NCBI GenBank assembly: GCA_002842515.1
Contig: PHDC01000003.1
Span: forward strand, 16,338 to 80,337
Direction: 5' to 3'
Length of the DNA: 64,000 bases
Source: Bacteroidetes bacterium HGW-Bacteroidetes-5
Lineage (GTDB): Bacteria > Bacteroidota > Bacteroidia > Bacteroidales > UBA932
Of the stretch, positions 16,098-25,722 are shown in pieces; the first letter of the stretch is position 1; each line of letters begins with the position of its first letter. A model generated the notes under the pieces. That model saw only the letters and a list, made by a program, of their open reading frames with translations. It had not been told where the DNA came from and did no database searches. Made by a program: the position numbers and the translations under genes.

Positions 16098-17768
16098 TTA
16101 CCTCCATTCAGGATATTGTTGTACTGCTGTATTATTCATCAACTCAGTCTCCGGAAGAGGAATTCTGTACATCTTCTCCTGGAATGAGCGATCTTGCTTG
16201 TCGCAATCTACATAAAAGTAGGTGTATATTGCACCCTCTCTTACAATCTTTAGCCCGTGAACACGGCTTGCTGCTCCGTTGTATTTAATATGAGCAAGTC
16301 TCCAGCGACGCATATCCCAGTACAGATGACCTTCGTATGCGAGTTCAATTTTACGCTCCTGTCTTATGGCCTCCATAAGGTCTGCTCCACTCTTATCGCT
16401 GTACGGGAGGTTAACCCTCTCTCTAATCTTTCTAACATCTGCATTGGCAACAGTAAAGTTGTTTAACATAAAGGCTGCCTCTGCTCTGTTAAGATAGACC
16501 TCTGCCATACGGATAGAGACCCAGGTTTGAGTACTTGCCTGAGAGTTAAGATCTATATGACTCTCATCTACAAGTTTTCTAAGGTAGTATCCTGTTGTAG
16601 ATCTTCCCGAAGGATTCGGATCGTCTTTGAAAACGCTAAAGCCATCTTTTCCGTTCACATATGTCTCAATACTCCTGCCTTTCCAGCTTGCACCGTTATA
16701 GAGAATTGAGGCGTGGAAACGCACTTCAAGTTCTGCATAAGGGGGAGTTGTTGTAGTACCGTTTACATTGTGCCAGGTTGCCCAGTTAGGGAAACCGCCT
16801 GTGGCCTTCTCATAAGACTCAACCATCTCCTGAGTTGGTGTTGCACGACCTCCTACACCCGGTACATCTCCGCCCGGTGAGAAGAGTTTATTGAAACCGT
16901 GGGTAGGACCGCCGGTCTGCATATAGTTGAACTCGAGAATTGACTCTTTGTTTCCTGTTGTTGCAGATTTAAACACTTTCTGATAATCTGCCACACTGTT
17001 TGCTTTTGGTAGATCGTAAATGCCAATGTTAATCACAGAGTCTGCAGCATCTTTAGCCACCTGCCATTTTTTGGCATATAACATCGCTCTGGATTGCATA
17101 GCAAATGCAGCACCTTTGGAAACCCTGCCGGTGTTTGCACCTGTCCAGGTTTTCGGAAGATTTTTAGCTGCAAAATCCAGATCTGCCCTTACCATCTCCC
17201 ACCCTTGTGCCTCTGTACTTAGAGGGGTGCTCTTTGATATCTTGGTGAGATCTTCGTCGTAGAGAATAACATCCCCGCTTCTCTTAATTAACTGAAAATA
17301 GAGGAACCCACGGAAGAAACGAGCCTCTGCCTCAAAACGGGTTTTAGTTGCCGCGTCCAGGTTGGTTCCATATTTATGCAGTCCGCTAAGAAATTCGTTT
17401 ACCCTTCTGATACGGGCATATAGATCATCCCACATTCCGAGGTGAAAAGCTGCTGTAGGTGCAGACATTCCGCCGTCTGCATATGCTACTATGTTGGCAA
17501 ATCCAACGTGAGTACCTGGAATCATTGAGCCATACTTAAGCGTCTCTGTAAGACCCTCTGTAAGGCCAACCTGGCTGTCGCCACTGCCAAAAGCTCCATA
17601 AATATTTATATATGGGTAGAAGCCGTTAACATACAACTCAACTGACTCTGCGTTCTGCCACACCATCTTATCTGAGAGTCTGTCGGTAGGATTCATATCC
17701 AGGAATTTGTTACATCCCGAAAGAGTCAAGCCGATCAATAATATAAGTGATAATATCTTTGTTTTCAT
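16098..17768 (-). CDS. SusD/RagB family nutrient-binding lipoprotein
   Basis: This 556-residue lipoprotein (signal MKTKILSLILLIGLTLSGC) has the SusD/RagB layout: CNKFLDMNPTDRLSDKMVW at the N-terminus, TPR-like helices such as ARFFRGFLYFQLIKRSGDV, and the C-terminal block IRQERKIELAYEGHLYWDMRRW. SusD proteins cap the SusC barrel at the cell surface and bind the glycan. It starts 13 bases after the susC stop, the usual order. The protein is intact and of normal length. Confidence 0.95.
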   Translation of the reverse strand: MKTKILSLILLIGLTLSGCNKFLDMNPTDRLSDKMVWQNAESVELYVNGFYPYINIYGAFGSGDSQVGLTEGLTETLKYGSMIPGTHVGFANIVAYADGGMSAPTAAFHLGMWDDLYARIRRVNEFLSGLHKYGTNLDAATKTRFEAEARFFRGFLYFQLIKRSGDVILYDEDLTKISKSTPLSTEAQGWEMVRADLDFAAKNLPKTWTGANTGRVSKGAAFAMQSRAMLYAKKWQVAKDAADSVINIGIYDLPKANSVADYQKVFKSATTGNKESILEFNYMQTGGPTHGFNKLFSPGGDVPGVGGRATPTQEMVESYEKATGGFPNWATWHNVNGTTTTPPYAELEVRFHASILYNGASWKGRSIETYVNGKDGFSVFKDDPNPSGRSTTGYYLRKLVDESHIDLNSQASTQTWVSIRMAEVYLNRAEAAFMLNNFTVANADVRKIRERVNLPYSDKSGADLMEAIRQERKIELAYEGHLYWDMRRWRLAHIKYNGAASRVHGLKIVREGAIYTYFYVDCDKQDRSFQEKMYRIPLPETELMNNTAVQQYPEWR

Positions 17769-17781
17769 CTTATCTGTTTAT

Positions 17782-20700
17782 TTAAAAGGAGATTGTTAAA
17801 CCGCCCATAATTGTTCTCTGCTGAGGATAGTACCCGTTTGTAACTCCGGGTCTTTCCGGATCGATACCTGCCGGAAGGGCGCTTAAAGTAAATAGATTTG
17901 TCCCCTCTACATATAATCTGATGTTGTCGCTTCCGATTTTTGAAGTCAGATTCTTTGGAAGAGTGTAACCTATCTGAGCCGATTTCATTCTTACATACTT
18001 ACCGTCTCTAAACCAGAATGTAGATGCATATGCATTATTTGTATTTGGAGGTGTAAGTGAAAGTCTTGGGAAGGTTCCGGTTACATTATCGGGCCTCCAC
18101 GACTGCTCTACAAGATATACCGGAGAGTTTGCTCCTGCCTTGAAAGGTCTTGTATAGATTGTGTTATCGTCATTATAGTTATAGTAGGTACCAGTGAGAG
18201 AGATCTCGTTCATTGCACCTGCTGTGAATAGCATTGAGAAGTCCAGCCCCTTCCATCCTCCGTAGATATCAAGTCCTGCTGTTAACTCCGGTCTGTTACT
18301 CTTTCCAACCAGTGCGCGGTCCTGTGCATATGAGATTACACCGTCGCCATTAAGGTCTTCGTACTTAATGTCACCCGGGCGAGGTCTTGCTCCCTGAATA
18401 TAGGCAGAGTTATCTATCTCCGCTTCGCTCTGGAATAGTCCTATAGCAACCAAACCCGGCATTGCCCAAGGCGATTTACCAATCCGTTTTGCATAATCCG
18501 GAGTGTTTGGGCTATCCTGATATTTGAGATATCTTGTTTTTGCATAGCTGATATTTAGCTTTGCTCCGTAATGGAATGCTCCCACCCTGTTGTCGTGGGT
18601 AAGCATCAGATCCATACCTTTAGAATCTACACTGTTGTTATTGATATAGGTTGTGTAGTATCCTCCCATAGATCCCGGCATTGCACCCTGTGCTCCCAAA
18701 ATATCCCAGGTGTAGTTGTAGAAAACATCAAATTCAACTCCAAGTTTCCTGCTCCATAAAGAGGCGTCAAAACCAAAGTTATAGGAGACCATCTTCTCCC
18801 AGGTAAGGTTAGGGTTTGCAATGGCAGTTGTCATAAGTGCATTCTGCTGCTGTCCGTTGAATATCACCTGAGGAGTCGGGTTGGCGCCGCCAATAAAACT
18901 CATTGTGCTCAGGAAGGCATAAGGAGATACAGGGTCAGAACCTAAAACACCAACTGAACCTCTAATCTTAAGATTATCTACAAAATCAAATCCTCTGAAA
19001 AACTCTTCGTTAGAGATTCTCCAGCCCACAGATAGTGAAGGGAATAGACCCCATCTCTTGCCGGAGACATTACCGGCAAATTTATAAGATCCGTCATATC
19101 TTGCAGATAACTCTGCCAGATAACGGTTATCGTAGTCATACTTAACCCTACCTACAAAACCAAGGCTTCTGTTGGCATCGCTTGAGCCCGAAATTGGGCT
19201 GTCACTTGGAACTCTGGCCATATTCAGCTCCGGCAACTCTGTAAAGTAGAATCCTTTACCATATGCTGCAAACTTATTACTGCCATAATCTCTTGACTCC
19301 ATCAAAAACATTGCATCCACATTGTGTTTACCGAATATGTTTGCATAGTTAAGGCTAGTTTGGGTAAGAACTCTGCTCCACTGTGAGTACCCTTCGCCCA
19401 AAGTTCTATCTACCTGATTTCTTGCATCGGTTGTTAGTGCGTAAGAGATGTCTGCTGTAGTAGAGCTTGGAATAGTCTCAAGCAGCACTTTATAAGGGGT
19501 ACTAAAATTCTTGGAGACAGTTCCGGTACGGTCATAACCACCTGTAAACTTAAGGTTAAGACCCTCTACCCAAGGCATATCCCATTTTAAAGAGATGTTT
19601 GTCTGGATTGAGTTTGAAACAGTTTTATGATTTCCGGAGAGGGTTGCTGCTGCAATAGGGTTGATTGCATTGTTATATGCATTTCTACTTGCAACAGGAA
19701 CTCCGCCAATTGACATAGGAAGATATGGGTGGGCATAAGCTGCCTGCTCGGCAACAGATAACCAGTCCGGAGTAGATACTCCGGCAGCCAGTGAACCACC
19801 TGCTCCGTAACCCGGGCCTCTGGTGTCACTCACGCTTCCGGCTATACCCAGTGTAAGAGTAAGATTCTTGGCAATCTTGGCATCGATGTTACTTCTAAGG
19901 TTGTATCTTGAGAATGTAAAACTCTCTACATTACCCTTTTGATCTAAATAACTCAACGAAGCAAAATACTTAATATTATCTGTACCACCGGTTGCAGTTA
20001 CATTGTGCTGCTCTGTGATTCCTATTTTATATGTCTCTTTTATCCAGTCTGTGTTTCCCCAACCGTCAGAGTCGTCGCCGTTTGTCATTTTGCCAACCTG
20101 AGCTGCAGTGAAGACAGGATTGTTTCCGTCAAGCTCAAGGGCCTTATTGTACCAGTATGCATATCCCGGTCCGTCCAGGAATTTCGGGAAGTTGGCATTC
20201 ATCGAAGCACCAACAGATCCTTTATAACTGATTTTCGAATCGCCTGTTTTACCTTTCTTTGTGGTGATAATAATAACACCACCCGCACTCTGCATTCCAT
20301 AAACTGCTGCAGATGAAGCATCTTTAAGAATAGAGACACTCTCTACATCGTTGGGGTCAATATCATTTATTGAGCGTGGCATTCCATCTACAATATAAGA
20401 TACTCCCGCTCTGGATCCGCGAATCCTCAACCCTGCAAAGTCTGCTCCCGGCTGGCCCGACTCCTGAACAGAAGAGAGACCTGCAACCCTACCTCCGAGA
20501 ATACTGGAGATGTTGGTTGCCGGAGTCTTTAATAACTCGGAACCTTTAATTTGAGTTACAGACCCTGTGAGACTCGATTTCTGCTGGGTTCCGTAACCAA
20601 CCACAATAATCTCGTCCAGCGCAGAGGCCGACTCCTTCATTGTAATATTTATTGTGGACTGACCGGTGTAATTCACAGCCTGGCTCTCCATACCAAGATA

Positions 20701-20952
20701 TGTGAACTCAATTACACTACCTGCGGTTGCAGATATGGTGTAATTTCCGCGAAGGTCGCTTGCAGTATAGGTATTTGTCCCCTTGATGAGAACAACTGCA
20801 CCTATAACCGGCTCCCCTCTGGTGTCGGTAATTTTACCTCTTACACTTGTTTGCGCATATGCAAAATAGGGGCAGAGTGTAAGGATGAACATAGTGAGCA
20901 TAAGGGCCCGCAATGTCCGGAGATTCTTGAAAATCAGATGAACTTTTTCCAT
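17782..20952 (-). CDS. SusC/RagA family TonB-linked outer-membrane transporter
   Basis: This 1056-residue protein has a signal peptide (about 1-34 ending in AYAQ), a carboxypeptidase-like domain (SVRGKITDTRGEPVIGAVVLIKG), the SusC box DEIIVVGYGTQQKSSLTGSV (about 113-132), a plug domain with SILKDASSAAVYGMQSAGGVI, and a long beta-barrel ending in GGLTISF with a terminal Phe. With SusD it imports oligosaccharides across the outer membrane using TonB energy. The gene lies 52 bases after the first GHL10-like gene with no separate promoter seen, so it is probably in the same operon. Confidence 0.96.
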   Translation of the reverse strand: MEKVHLIFKNLRTLRALMLTMFILTLCPYFAYAQTSVRGKITDTRGEPVIGAVVLIKGTNTYTASDLRGNYTISATAGSVIEFTYLGMESQAVNYTGQSTINITMKESASALDEIIVVGYGTQQKSSLTGSVTQIKGSELLKTPATNISSILGGRVAGLSSVQESGQPGADFAGLRIRGSRAGVSYIVDGMPRSINDIDPNDVESVSILKDASSAAVYGMQSAGGVIIITTKKGKTGDSKISYKGSVGASMNANFPKFLDGPGYAYWYNKALELDGNNPVFTAAQVGKMTNGDDSDGWGNTDWIKETYKIGITEQHNVTATGGTDNIKYFASLSYLDQKGNVESFTFSRYNLRSNIDAKIAKNLTLTLGIAGSVSDTRGPGYGAGGSLAAGVSTPDWLSVAEQAAYAHPYLPMSIGGVPVASRNAYNNAINPIAAATLSGNHKTVSNSIQTNISLKWDMPWVEGLNLKFTGGYDRTGTVSKNFSTPYKVLLETIPSSTTADISYALTTDARNQVDRTLGEGYSQWSRVLTQTSLNYANIFGKHNVDAMFLMESRDYGSNKFAAYGKGFYFTELPELNMARVPSDSPISGSSDANRSLGFVGRVKYDYDNRYLAELSARYDGSYKFAGNVSGKRWGLFPSLSVGWRISNEEFFRGFDFVDNLKIRGSVGVLGSDPVSPYAFLSTMSFIGGANPTPQVIFNGQQQNALMTTAIANPNLTWEKMVSYNFGFDASLWSRKLGVEFDVFYNYTWDILGAQGAMPGSMGGYYTTYINNNSVDSKGMDLMLTHDNRVGAFHYGAKLNISYAKTRYLKYQDSPNTPDYAKRIGKSPWAMPGLVAIGLFQSEAEIDNSAYIQGARPRPGDIKYEDLNGDGVISYAQDRALVGKSNRPELTAGLDIYGGWKGLDFSMLFTAGAMNEISLTGTYYNYNDDNTIYTRPFKAGANSPVYLVEQSWRPDNVTGTFPRLSLTPPNTNNAYASTFWFRDGKYVRMKSAQIGYTLPKNLTSKIGSDNIRLYVEGTNLFTLSALPAGIDPERPGVTNGYYPQQRTIMGGLTISF

Positions 20953-21004
20953 AGAATGCCTTAGATTTATAAATGATTATTTTTAATTGACGATTGTCCG
21001 TCAG

Positions 21005-22303
21005 TTAGTTGCCTTTAATGCTCCTCTCCAGTGAACTCCACCAGTTTCTGGTAACGATATGTGACATATCAAATATCATTACACCCCCGTCGTTACTCTT
21101 AAGAGCCTGTTCTACAGCCCTAAAAAATAGCTCTTCGTTACCTTCATACTGCTCTACATATATAGAGCCCACAACCGGAACTACCCCTCTTGTAATCTCC
21201 TTTACCAGTTGCGAGCCACCCTCTACAGTGTACCAATATGTCCTGCTGTTATCCATTCCCGGTTCATCTCTGCGCCCCGGTTTCCCGGATGCATTGTCAA
21301 GATCTGCCTTAGTGACTGTTGTGTAGTATAATCCCGTCATATAGATATCCAGAAGCTCTGCGTATCCGCTGTTCTTATAGTTTGGCGTTGCCCACCAAAA
21401 CTCCTTTGACGGATCGTAATCTTTACTGGCAAAATTTACCCCTACATAGTAGTAGGTAGGATACCAGGCACCTGTATAGTCACCTATAATAAGTTTTTTA
21501 TTTACGCTGCGAAGCATATTGTGAACATCGATCATAAAATTCTTTATCACCATTGCCCTCCACTCAGACCATAAAGGGAACAATTTTCCTGTCTTATACT
21601 CCATTTTCCCATCATCTTTCTTAACCCAGTAGAGGATATCATCTGGAAAGTTCTCCACTTTTACTCCCGAGTACTCTTCGAAAAGTCTCTTGGAGAGTGG
21701 GCTAAAATCTGATGTTATATTATCGAACCTCATCCTGTCTAAAATAAGGCCATCCAATTTCTTATACTTTGAAGCAAACTCACGAAGAATATCTAACTGA
21801 TACTTTTGAACCTCCGGATTAGCAGGATTCATCATACCATTATAGTTCCATTTCATCTCACCGATAGGCATCATCTTGCCCTCCCAGTAGACCTGGGACT
21901 GCCATTGCGGATACTGTTTATAGATAACCCCTCTGTTGAAGAAGTTGTGCCCGCCGGCAAAAATATTAAGAGAGGCGTGAACCCGAAACCCGAGTTTGTG
22001 CCCCTCTTTAATAAATATTGCCATCATATCGAAATCTTCACTTCTGTAGTGCCCTTCCCACTCTCCCATATAAGGGGCAATTTTGCTCTTATAGAGAACC
22101 TCTCCCATAATGGATTTTACATCTACAACCACATCAGTAAATCCAATTTTTCTTAACCTCTCCAGGTAAAACCTGATAGAATCGGCCGATCCCATTCTTT
22201 GGAAATTGGCTTCGCAATCGATCCACATATACTTTGGCTTATCCTGGCCATTAACAGAGAGGCTCAAAATAAGAAGCGCTACAAAAATGATAAGTCTCTT
22301 CAT
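21005..22303 (-). CDS. GHL10-like glycoside hydrolase, first gene of the glycan operon
   Basis: The 432-residue product has a cleavable signal peptide (MKRLIIFVALLILSLSVNGQD) without a lipobox, so it is likely periplasmic. It is a paralogue of the protein at 12934-14295: both share YxWID..ANF, GF-T-VVVDV-..GEVL, GHKLG-VHA-LN-F-GG and LDGLILDRMRFDNITSDFS. It belongs to the glycosyl-hydrolase-like 10 TIM-barrel group, for which no single activity is established. It is the promoter-proximal gene of the minus-strand operon, facing the symporter gene across a 322-bp regulatory region. Confidence 0.8.
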   Translation of the reverse strand: MKRLIIFVALLILSLSVNGQDKPKYMWIDCEANFQRMGSADSIRFYLERLRKIGFTDVVVDVKSIMGEVLYKSKIAPYMGEWEGHYRSEDFDMMAIFIKEGHKLGFRVHASLNIFAGGHNFFNRGVIYKQYPQWQSQVYWEGKMMPIGEMKWNYNGMMNPANPEVQKYQLDILREFASKYKKLDGLILDRMRFDNITSDFSPLSKRLFEEYSGVKVENFPDDILYWVKKDDGKMEYKTGKLFPLWSEWRAMVIKNFMIDVHNMLRSVNKKLIIGDYTGAWYPTYYYVGVNFASKDYDPSKEFWWATPNYKNSGYAELLDIYMTGLYYTTVTKADLDNASGKPGRRDEPGMDNSRTYWYTVEGGSQLVKEITRGVVPVVGSIYVEQYEGNEELFFRAVEQALKSNDGGVMIFDMSHIVTRNWWSSLERSIKGN

Positions 22304-22332
22304 AATTTTATTGTTTGTGTTCTATTTAACCA

Positions 22333-22365
22333 CAAACATAATAAATTATTTTATTCAAAAGCAAA
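22333..22365 (-). promoter_or_regulatory. Promoter of the minus-strand glycan operon
   Basis: On the minus strand TATGTTTG (22340-22333) matches TAnnTTTG and TTTG (22365-22362) is the -33 element with a 21-nt spacer. It lies 30 bases upstream of the GHL10-like start codon. Confidence 0.6.
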
Positions 22366-22565
22366 TTATAATAAATTATTTTATTAATTGAGCTTTAATT
22401 TGTCAATAAATGATTCTATGGCAATAATTGATACCATAGAATTTTTATTAATTAAGTTTTTATTACACTATATAATGGAATTGCGATTGCACAATTTGAC
22501 CGCAGGTTCTTTCGTTAATAAATATATTCGAGTTATAGTCTCTAGTTAATAATATATTTTATTAA
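22340..22565. promoter_or_regulatory. Three copies of an AT-rich near-palindrome, candidate ROK operators
   Basis: AATAAATTATTTTATT occurs identically at 22340-22355 (inside the minus promoter spacer) and 22370-22385 (just upstream of its -33 box). A related AATAATATATTTTATT is at 22549-22564, inside a longer inverted repeat TTAATAA-N6-TTATTAA (22546-22565), 4 bases upstream of the -33 box of the symporter promoter. Each has AATAA/TTATT half sites. Their placement around both divergent promoters fits binding of the ROK regulator encoded nearby, but this is inference and the region is AT-rich. Confidence 0.5.
22413..22442. promoter_or_regulatory. 9-bp inverted repeat in the divergent region
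   Basis: ATTCTATGG (22413-22421) and CCATAGAAT (22434-22442) are exact reverse complements with a 12-nt spacer. It lies midway between the two promoters and differs from the AATAA-type sites, so it may bind a second regulator. Confidence 0.5.
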
Positions 22566-22569
22566 TTAG

Positions 22570-22600
22570 TTTGTCTATTTTAAATATTATACTACTTTTG
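22570..22600 (+). promoter_or_regulatory. Promoter of the symporter gene
   Basis: TTTG (22570-22573) and TACTTTTG (22593-22600) match both Bacteroidota elements with a 19-nt spacer. The symporter ATG follows at 22626. Confidence 0.75.
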
Positions 22601-22625
22601 CGATAGTTTAAACCTAACAACAGCT

Positions 22626-24467
22626 ATGAGCCTATCCTGGATTGACATTCTTATTATGTGCTGCTACATTGTGGCAATAATATCTATTGGTTTCTACCTA
22701 TCGAAAAGGGCAACCAAAAACATCGATACCTACTTTTTAGGTGGTAATAAAATCAAGTGGTACTATCTGGGGCTCTCAAACGCCTCCGGGATGTTTGATA
22801 TTTCGGGCACAATGTGGACAGTTGCCATTTTGTTTGTTTACGGACTAAAAAGTGCATTTATCCCCTGGCTTTGGCCGGTGTGGAACCAGGTATTCGTTAT
22901 GGTATTCCTTGCAATCTGGATGAGAAGGTCAAATGTAATGACGGGTGCAGAGTGGATCTTAACAAGATTTGGAGGGCGGGGAGGTAGATACTCTCATATA
23001 ATTGTAATCTCTTTTGCCGTGATAAGCGTGATTGGCTTTATGGCCTACTTTTTTGAAGGGATAGGAAAATTTGCAATTATGATTCTTCCGTGGGATCTAT
23101 CTGCAGATTTAGGATTTATGACACTCACATCTGCAAACTCATACGCACTCCTTATTATAGGTGTTACAACACTCTATACACTAAAGGGGGGTATGTTTAG
23201 TGTGGTTGCTGCAGATGTTTTTCAGTTCATAATAATGACCGTTTCTTGCCTGATAATAGGATACATAGCATATACCTCAATTACCGGAGAGCAGATTGCT
23301 GCCCTTACACCTGCCGGATGGGACAACCTCTTCTTTGGATGGCATCTGGATCTTAACTGGGATGGGCTTATGCCATCTCTAAGCGACAAGATAGCATCCG
23401 ACGGCTACGACCTTTTTGGCCCGCTGGTAATGCTGATGCTCTTTAAAGGTATCTTTGCCAGCCTTGCAGGGCCGGTTCCAAGCTACGATATGCAAAGGAT
23501 TCTCTCTACCCGCAAACCATCTGACGCAGCAAAGATGAGTGGGTTTACAATATTGGTTCTCTATGCCCCAAGATACCTTATGGTTGCAGGCCTTGCTGCC
23601 CTTAGTATTGTCTACCTCTCACCCCAACTGGCCGGAATGGGTGCCAATGTAGACTTTGAGACAATTCTACCAATGGCAATAACCAAATTTGTGCCTGTCG
23701 GGCTAAAAGGGTTGCTGCTCGCAGGATTACTGGCCGCATTTATGGGAACACTGGCTGCTTTTGTAAACTCGGCTCCTGCCTACATTGTTAACGACCTATA
23801 TAAGAAATATATAAACCCCAACGCAGCCCCTAAAACCTATGTAAGATACAGCTATCTCGCCTCAATTATTCTGGTTGTGGTGGGAGTTGCATTCGGCTTT
23901 TACGCTAAATCTCTTAACTCCCTTACCCTGTGGATAACATCTTCTCTTTACGGAGGTTATGCAGCATCCAATGTACTTAAGTGGATCTGGTGGCGCTTTA
24001 ACGGATACGGATACTTCTGGGGAATGCTTTTCGGACTAATGTCATCTACTATCAAACTGGTATTCTTCCCTGAGATTGCAGATATCTATATCTTCCCGGC
24101 TATTCTGCTATTCTCATTTATCGGATGTTTTGCCGGAACACTGCTTACCAAGCCAGATTCCGAAGATTTGCTCAAAAAGTTCTATAAAAATGTAAGACCG
24201 TGGGGATTCTGGAAACCTATCCACGATAAGATTGTGGCAGAAGACCCTACATTTGAGGGAAATAAAGATTTCAAAAGAGATGCTGTAAATGTGGTTGTTG
24301 GTATTGTTTGGCAGATGTCTCTGGTTGTGCTTCCAATTTATCTGGTAATTCATAACTACACTGCTATGTGGATAACGCTCTCTATAACTGTTGTTTCTAT
24401 GGTTATCCTTAAATACAACTGGTACGATAAACTCAAATACGCCGACAAAGGGTACGAAAAGATCTAA
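22626..24467 (+). CDS. Sodium:solute symporter (SSS family)
   Basis: This 613-residue inner-membrane protein has about 13-14 hydrophobic segments. SWIDILIMCCYIVAIISIGFY starts TM1, and RATKNIDTYFLGGNKIKWYYLGLSNASGMFDISGT is the typical N-terminal SSS pattern. It should import a sugar or sugar acid with Na+. It is transcribed divergently from the glycan operon and 34 bases upstream of a ROK regulator, so I infer that it carries the monomer or disaccharide released by the GHL10-like enzymes and passes it to the cytosolic epimerase. The C-terminal tail with additional hydrophobic helices is common in Bacteroidota homologues. Substrate not deducible. Confidence 0.9.
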   Translation: MSLSWIDILIMCCYIVAIISIGFYLSKRATKNIDTYFLGGNKIKWYYLGLSNASGMFDISGTMWTVAILFVYGLKSAFIPWLWPVWNQVFVMVFLAIWMRRSNVMTGAEWILTRFGGRGGRYSHIIVISFAVISVIGFMAYFFEGIGKFAIMILPWDLSADLGFMTLTSANSYALLIIGVTTLYTLKGGMFSVVAADVFQFIIMTVSCLIIGYIAYTSITGEQIAALTPAGWDNLFFGWHLDLNWDGLMPSLSDKIASDGYDLFGPLVMLMLFKGIFASLAGPVPSYDMQRILSTRKPSDAAKMSGFTILVLYAPRYLMVAGLAALSIVYLSPQLAGMGANVDFETILPMAITKFVPVGLKGLLLAGLLAAFMGTLAAFVNSAPAYIVNDLYKKYINPNAAPKTYVRYSYLASIILVVVGVAFGFYAKSLNSLTLWITSSLYGGYAASNVLKWIWWRFNGYGYFWGMLFGLMSSTIKLVFFPEIADIYIFPAILLFSFIGCFAGTLLTKPDSEDLLKKFYKNVRPWGFWKPIHDKIVAEDPTFEGNKDFKRDAVNVVVGIVWQMSLVVLPIYLVIHNYTAMWITLSITVVSMVILKYNWYDKLKYADKGYEKI

Positions 24468-24501
24468 TAATTTGATAAATTTGTGTGCCTAATAAATAAA
24501 A

Positions 24502-25710
24502 ATGAATACCTCATTTCTTCAAAAGAGCTACGAAGGCAACAGAAGTGCCTCACTTAAAAAGGACATAATTCGTCTTTTGGTTATCGGAGGTAACTATAGC
24601 ATCACCGACATAAGCAAAGAGATGAACACAAGTGTTCCAACAATTACAAAATTGATTGTGGAGCTTATAAGTGAGGGGTATGTTCTTGACTTTGGAAAAC
24701 AGGGAACAAACGGAGGAAGGAGGCCCAATGTTTATGGACTTAACCCGGACGCCGGGTACTTTGCCGGAGTAGACATAAGTAAAGACTCTATCTCCATAGG
24801 GGTAATTAACTTCAAAGGGGAGATGACCGAGTTCGCAGGTAACAAAGAGTTTGTTATGGAGAACACAATCGAGTCTCTTGACTCACTCTGTTCTATAATT
24901 AACTCTTTCTTAAACAAACTCTCAATTCCAAGAGATAAGATTCTCTCGCTGGGTGTCAATCTATCCGGGAGGGTCAACTCAGAGTCCGGATACAGCTACA
25001 GCTTCTATTTTCTTGGAGAGAAGCCGCTCTCTATGCTTATAGAGGAGAGGGTAGACTGCCCTGTCTATATAGAGAACGACTCTAGAGCGATGACCTATGG
25101 CGAGTTTATGATGGGAAGTGAGAGTCACGTTAAGAATATGATATTCATAAATGCCAGCTGGGGCCTTGGTATTGGAATAATAATGGATGGCAGGCTCTAT
25201 TATGGCAAGTCCGGTTTCTCGGGAGAGTATGGACACTTTCCATTTTTTGACAACGAAATTATTTGCAGATGCGGTAAACGCGGATGCCTTGAAACAGGTG
25301 TTTCGGGATCTGCAATACATAGAATGTTTACCGAAAGGCTCAAAGAGGGCAGAGTCTCTATGCTATCCGGCAAATTCAACAACGGTCTGGAGATTACACT
25401 CGAAGATATAATGGATGCTCTCCAAAAAGAGGATGTGCTTGCAATTGAGATAATCGAATGTGTGGGTAATGAGATGGGAAAAGCTATATCCGGGCTCATA
25501 AATCTCTTCAACCCGGAGCTTATTGTACTGGGAGGTACACTTGCAGCCGCCAAAGAGTATATAATGCTCCCAATAAGAAGCGCCATAAACAAATACTCTC
25601 TTATTCTCGTTAGCAAAGACACCAAACTTAAACTATCCCGCCTGGGAGAGAAGTGCGGAGTAACCGGTGCCTGTATGCTCGTACGCAGCAAAACACTTGG
25701 GCTGCTTTAG
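24502..25710 (+). CDS. ROK family transcriptional regulator
   Basis: The 402-residue protein has an N-terminal winged helix-turn-helix (about 18-75, ITDISKEMNTSVPTITKLIVELISEG) followed by a ROK sugar-kinase-like domain. GVDISKDSISIGVINFKG is the phosphate-binding strand, ENDSRAMTYGE a conserved block, and CRCGKRGCLETG near residue 255 the zinc-binding motif. ROK regulators such as NagC, XylR and Mlc repress sugar genes and respond to a sugar or sugar phosphate. The position after the symporter and the repeated palindromes at 22340-22565 suggest it controls the divergent locus. It is convergent with the next gene, with stops 12 bases apart. Confidence 0.92.
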   Translation: MNTSFLQKSYEGNRSASLKKDIIRLLVIGGNYSITDISKEMNTSVPTITKLIVELISEGYVLDFGKQGTNGGRRPNVYGLNPDAGYFAGVDISKDSISIGVINFKGEMTEFAGNKEFVMENTIESLDSLCSIINSFLNKLSIPRDKILSLGVNLSGRVNSESGYSYSFYFLGEKPLSMLIEERVDCPVYIENDSRAMTYGEFMMGSESHVKNMIFINASWGLGIGIIMDGRLYYGKSGFSGEYGHFPFFDNEIICRCGKRGCLETGVSGSAIHRMFTERLKEGRVSMLSGKFNNGLEITLEDIMDALQKEDVLAIEIIECVGNEMGKAISGLINLFNPELIVLGGTLAAAKEYIMLPIRSAINKYSLILVSKDTKLKLSRLGEKCGVTGACMLVRSKTLGLL

Positions 25711-25722
25711 TATTAACTCTAA

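Noticed and set aside
22340..22385. A CRISPR array, because of the repeated 16-bp sites
   Set aside because: There are only two identical close copies with no regular spacers and no cas genes.
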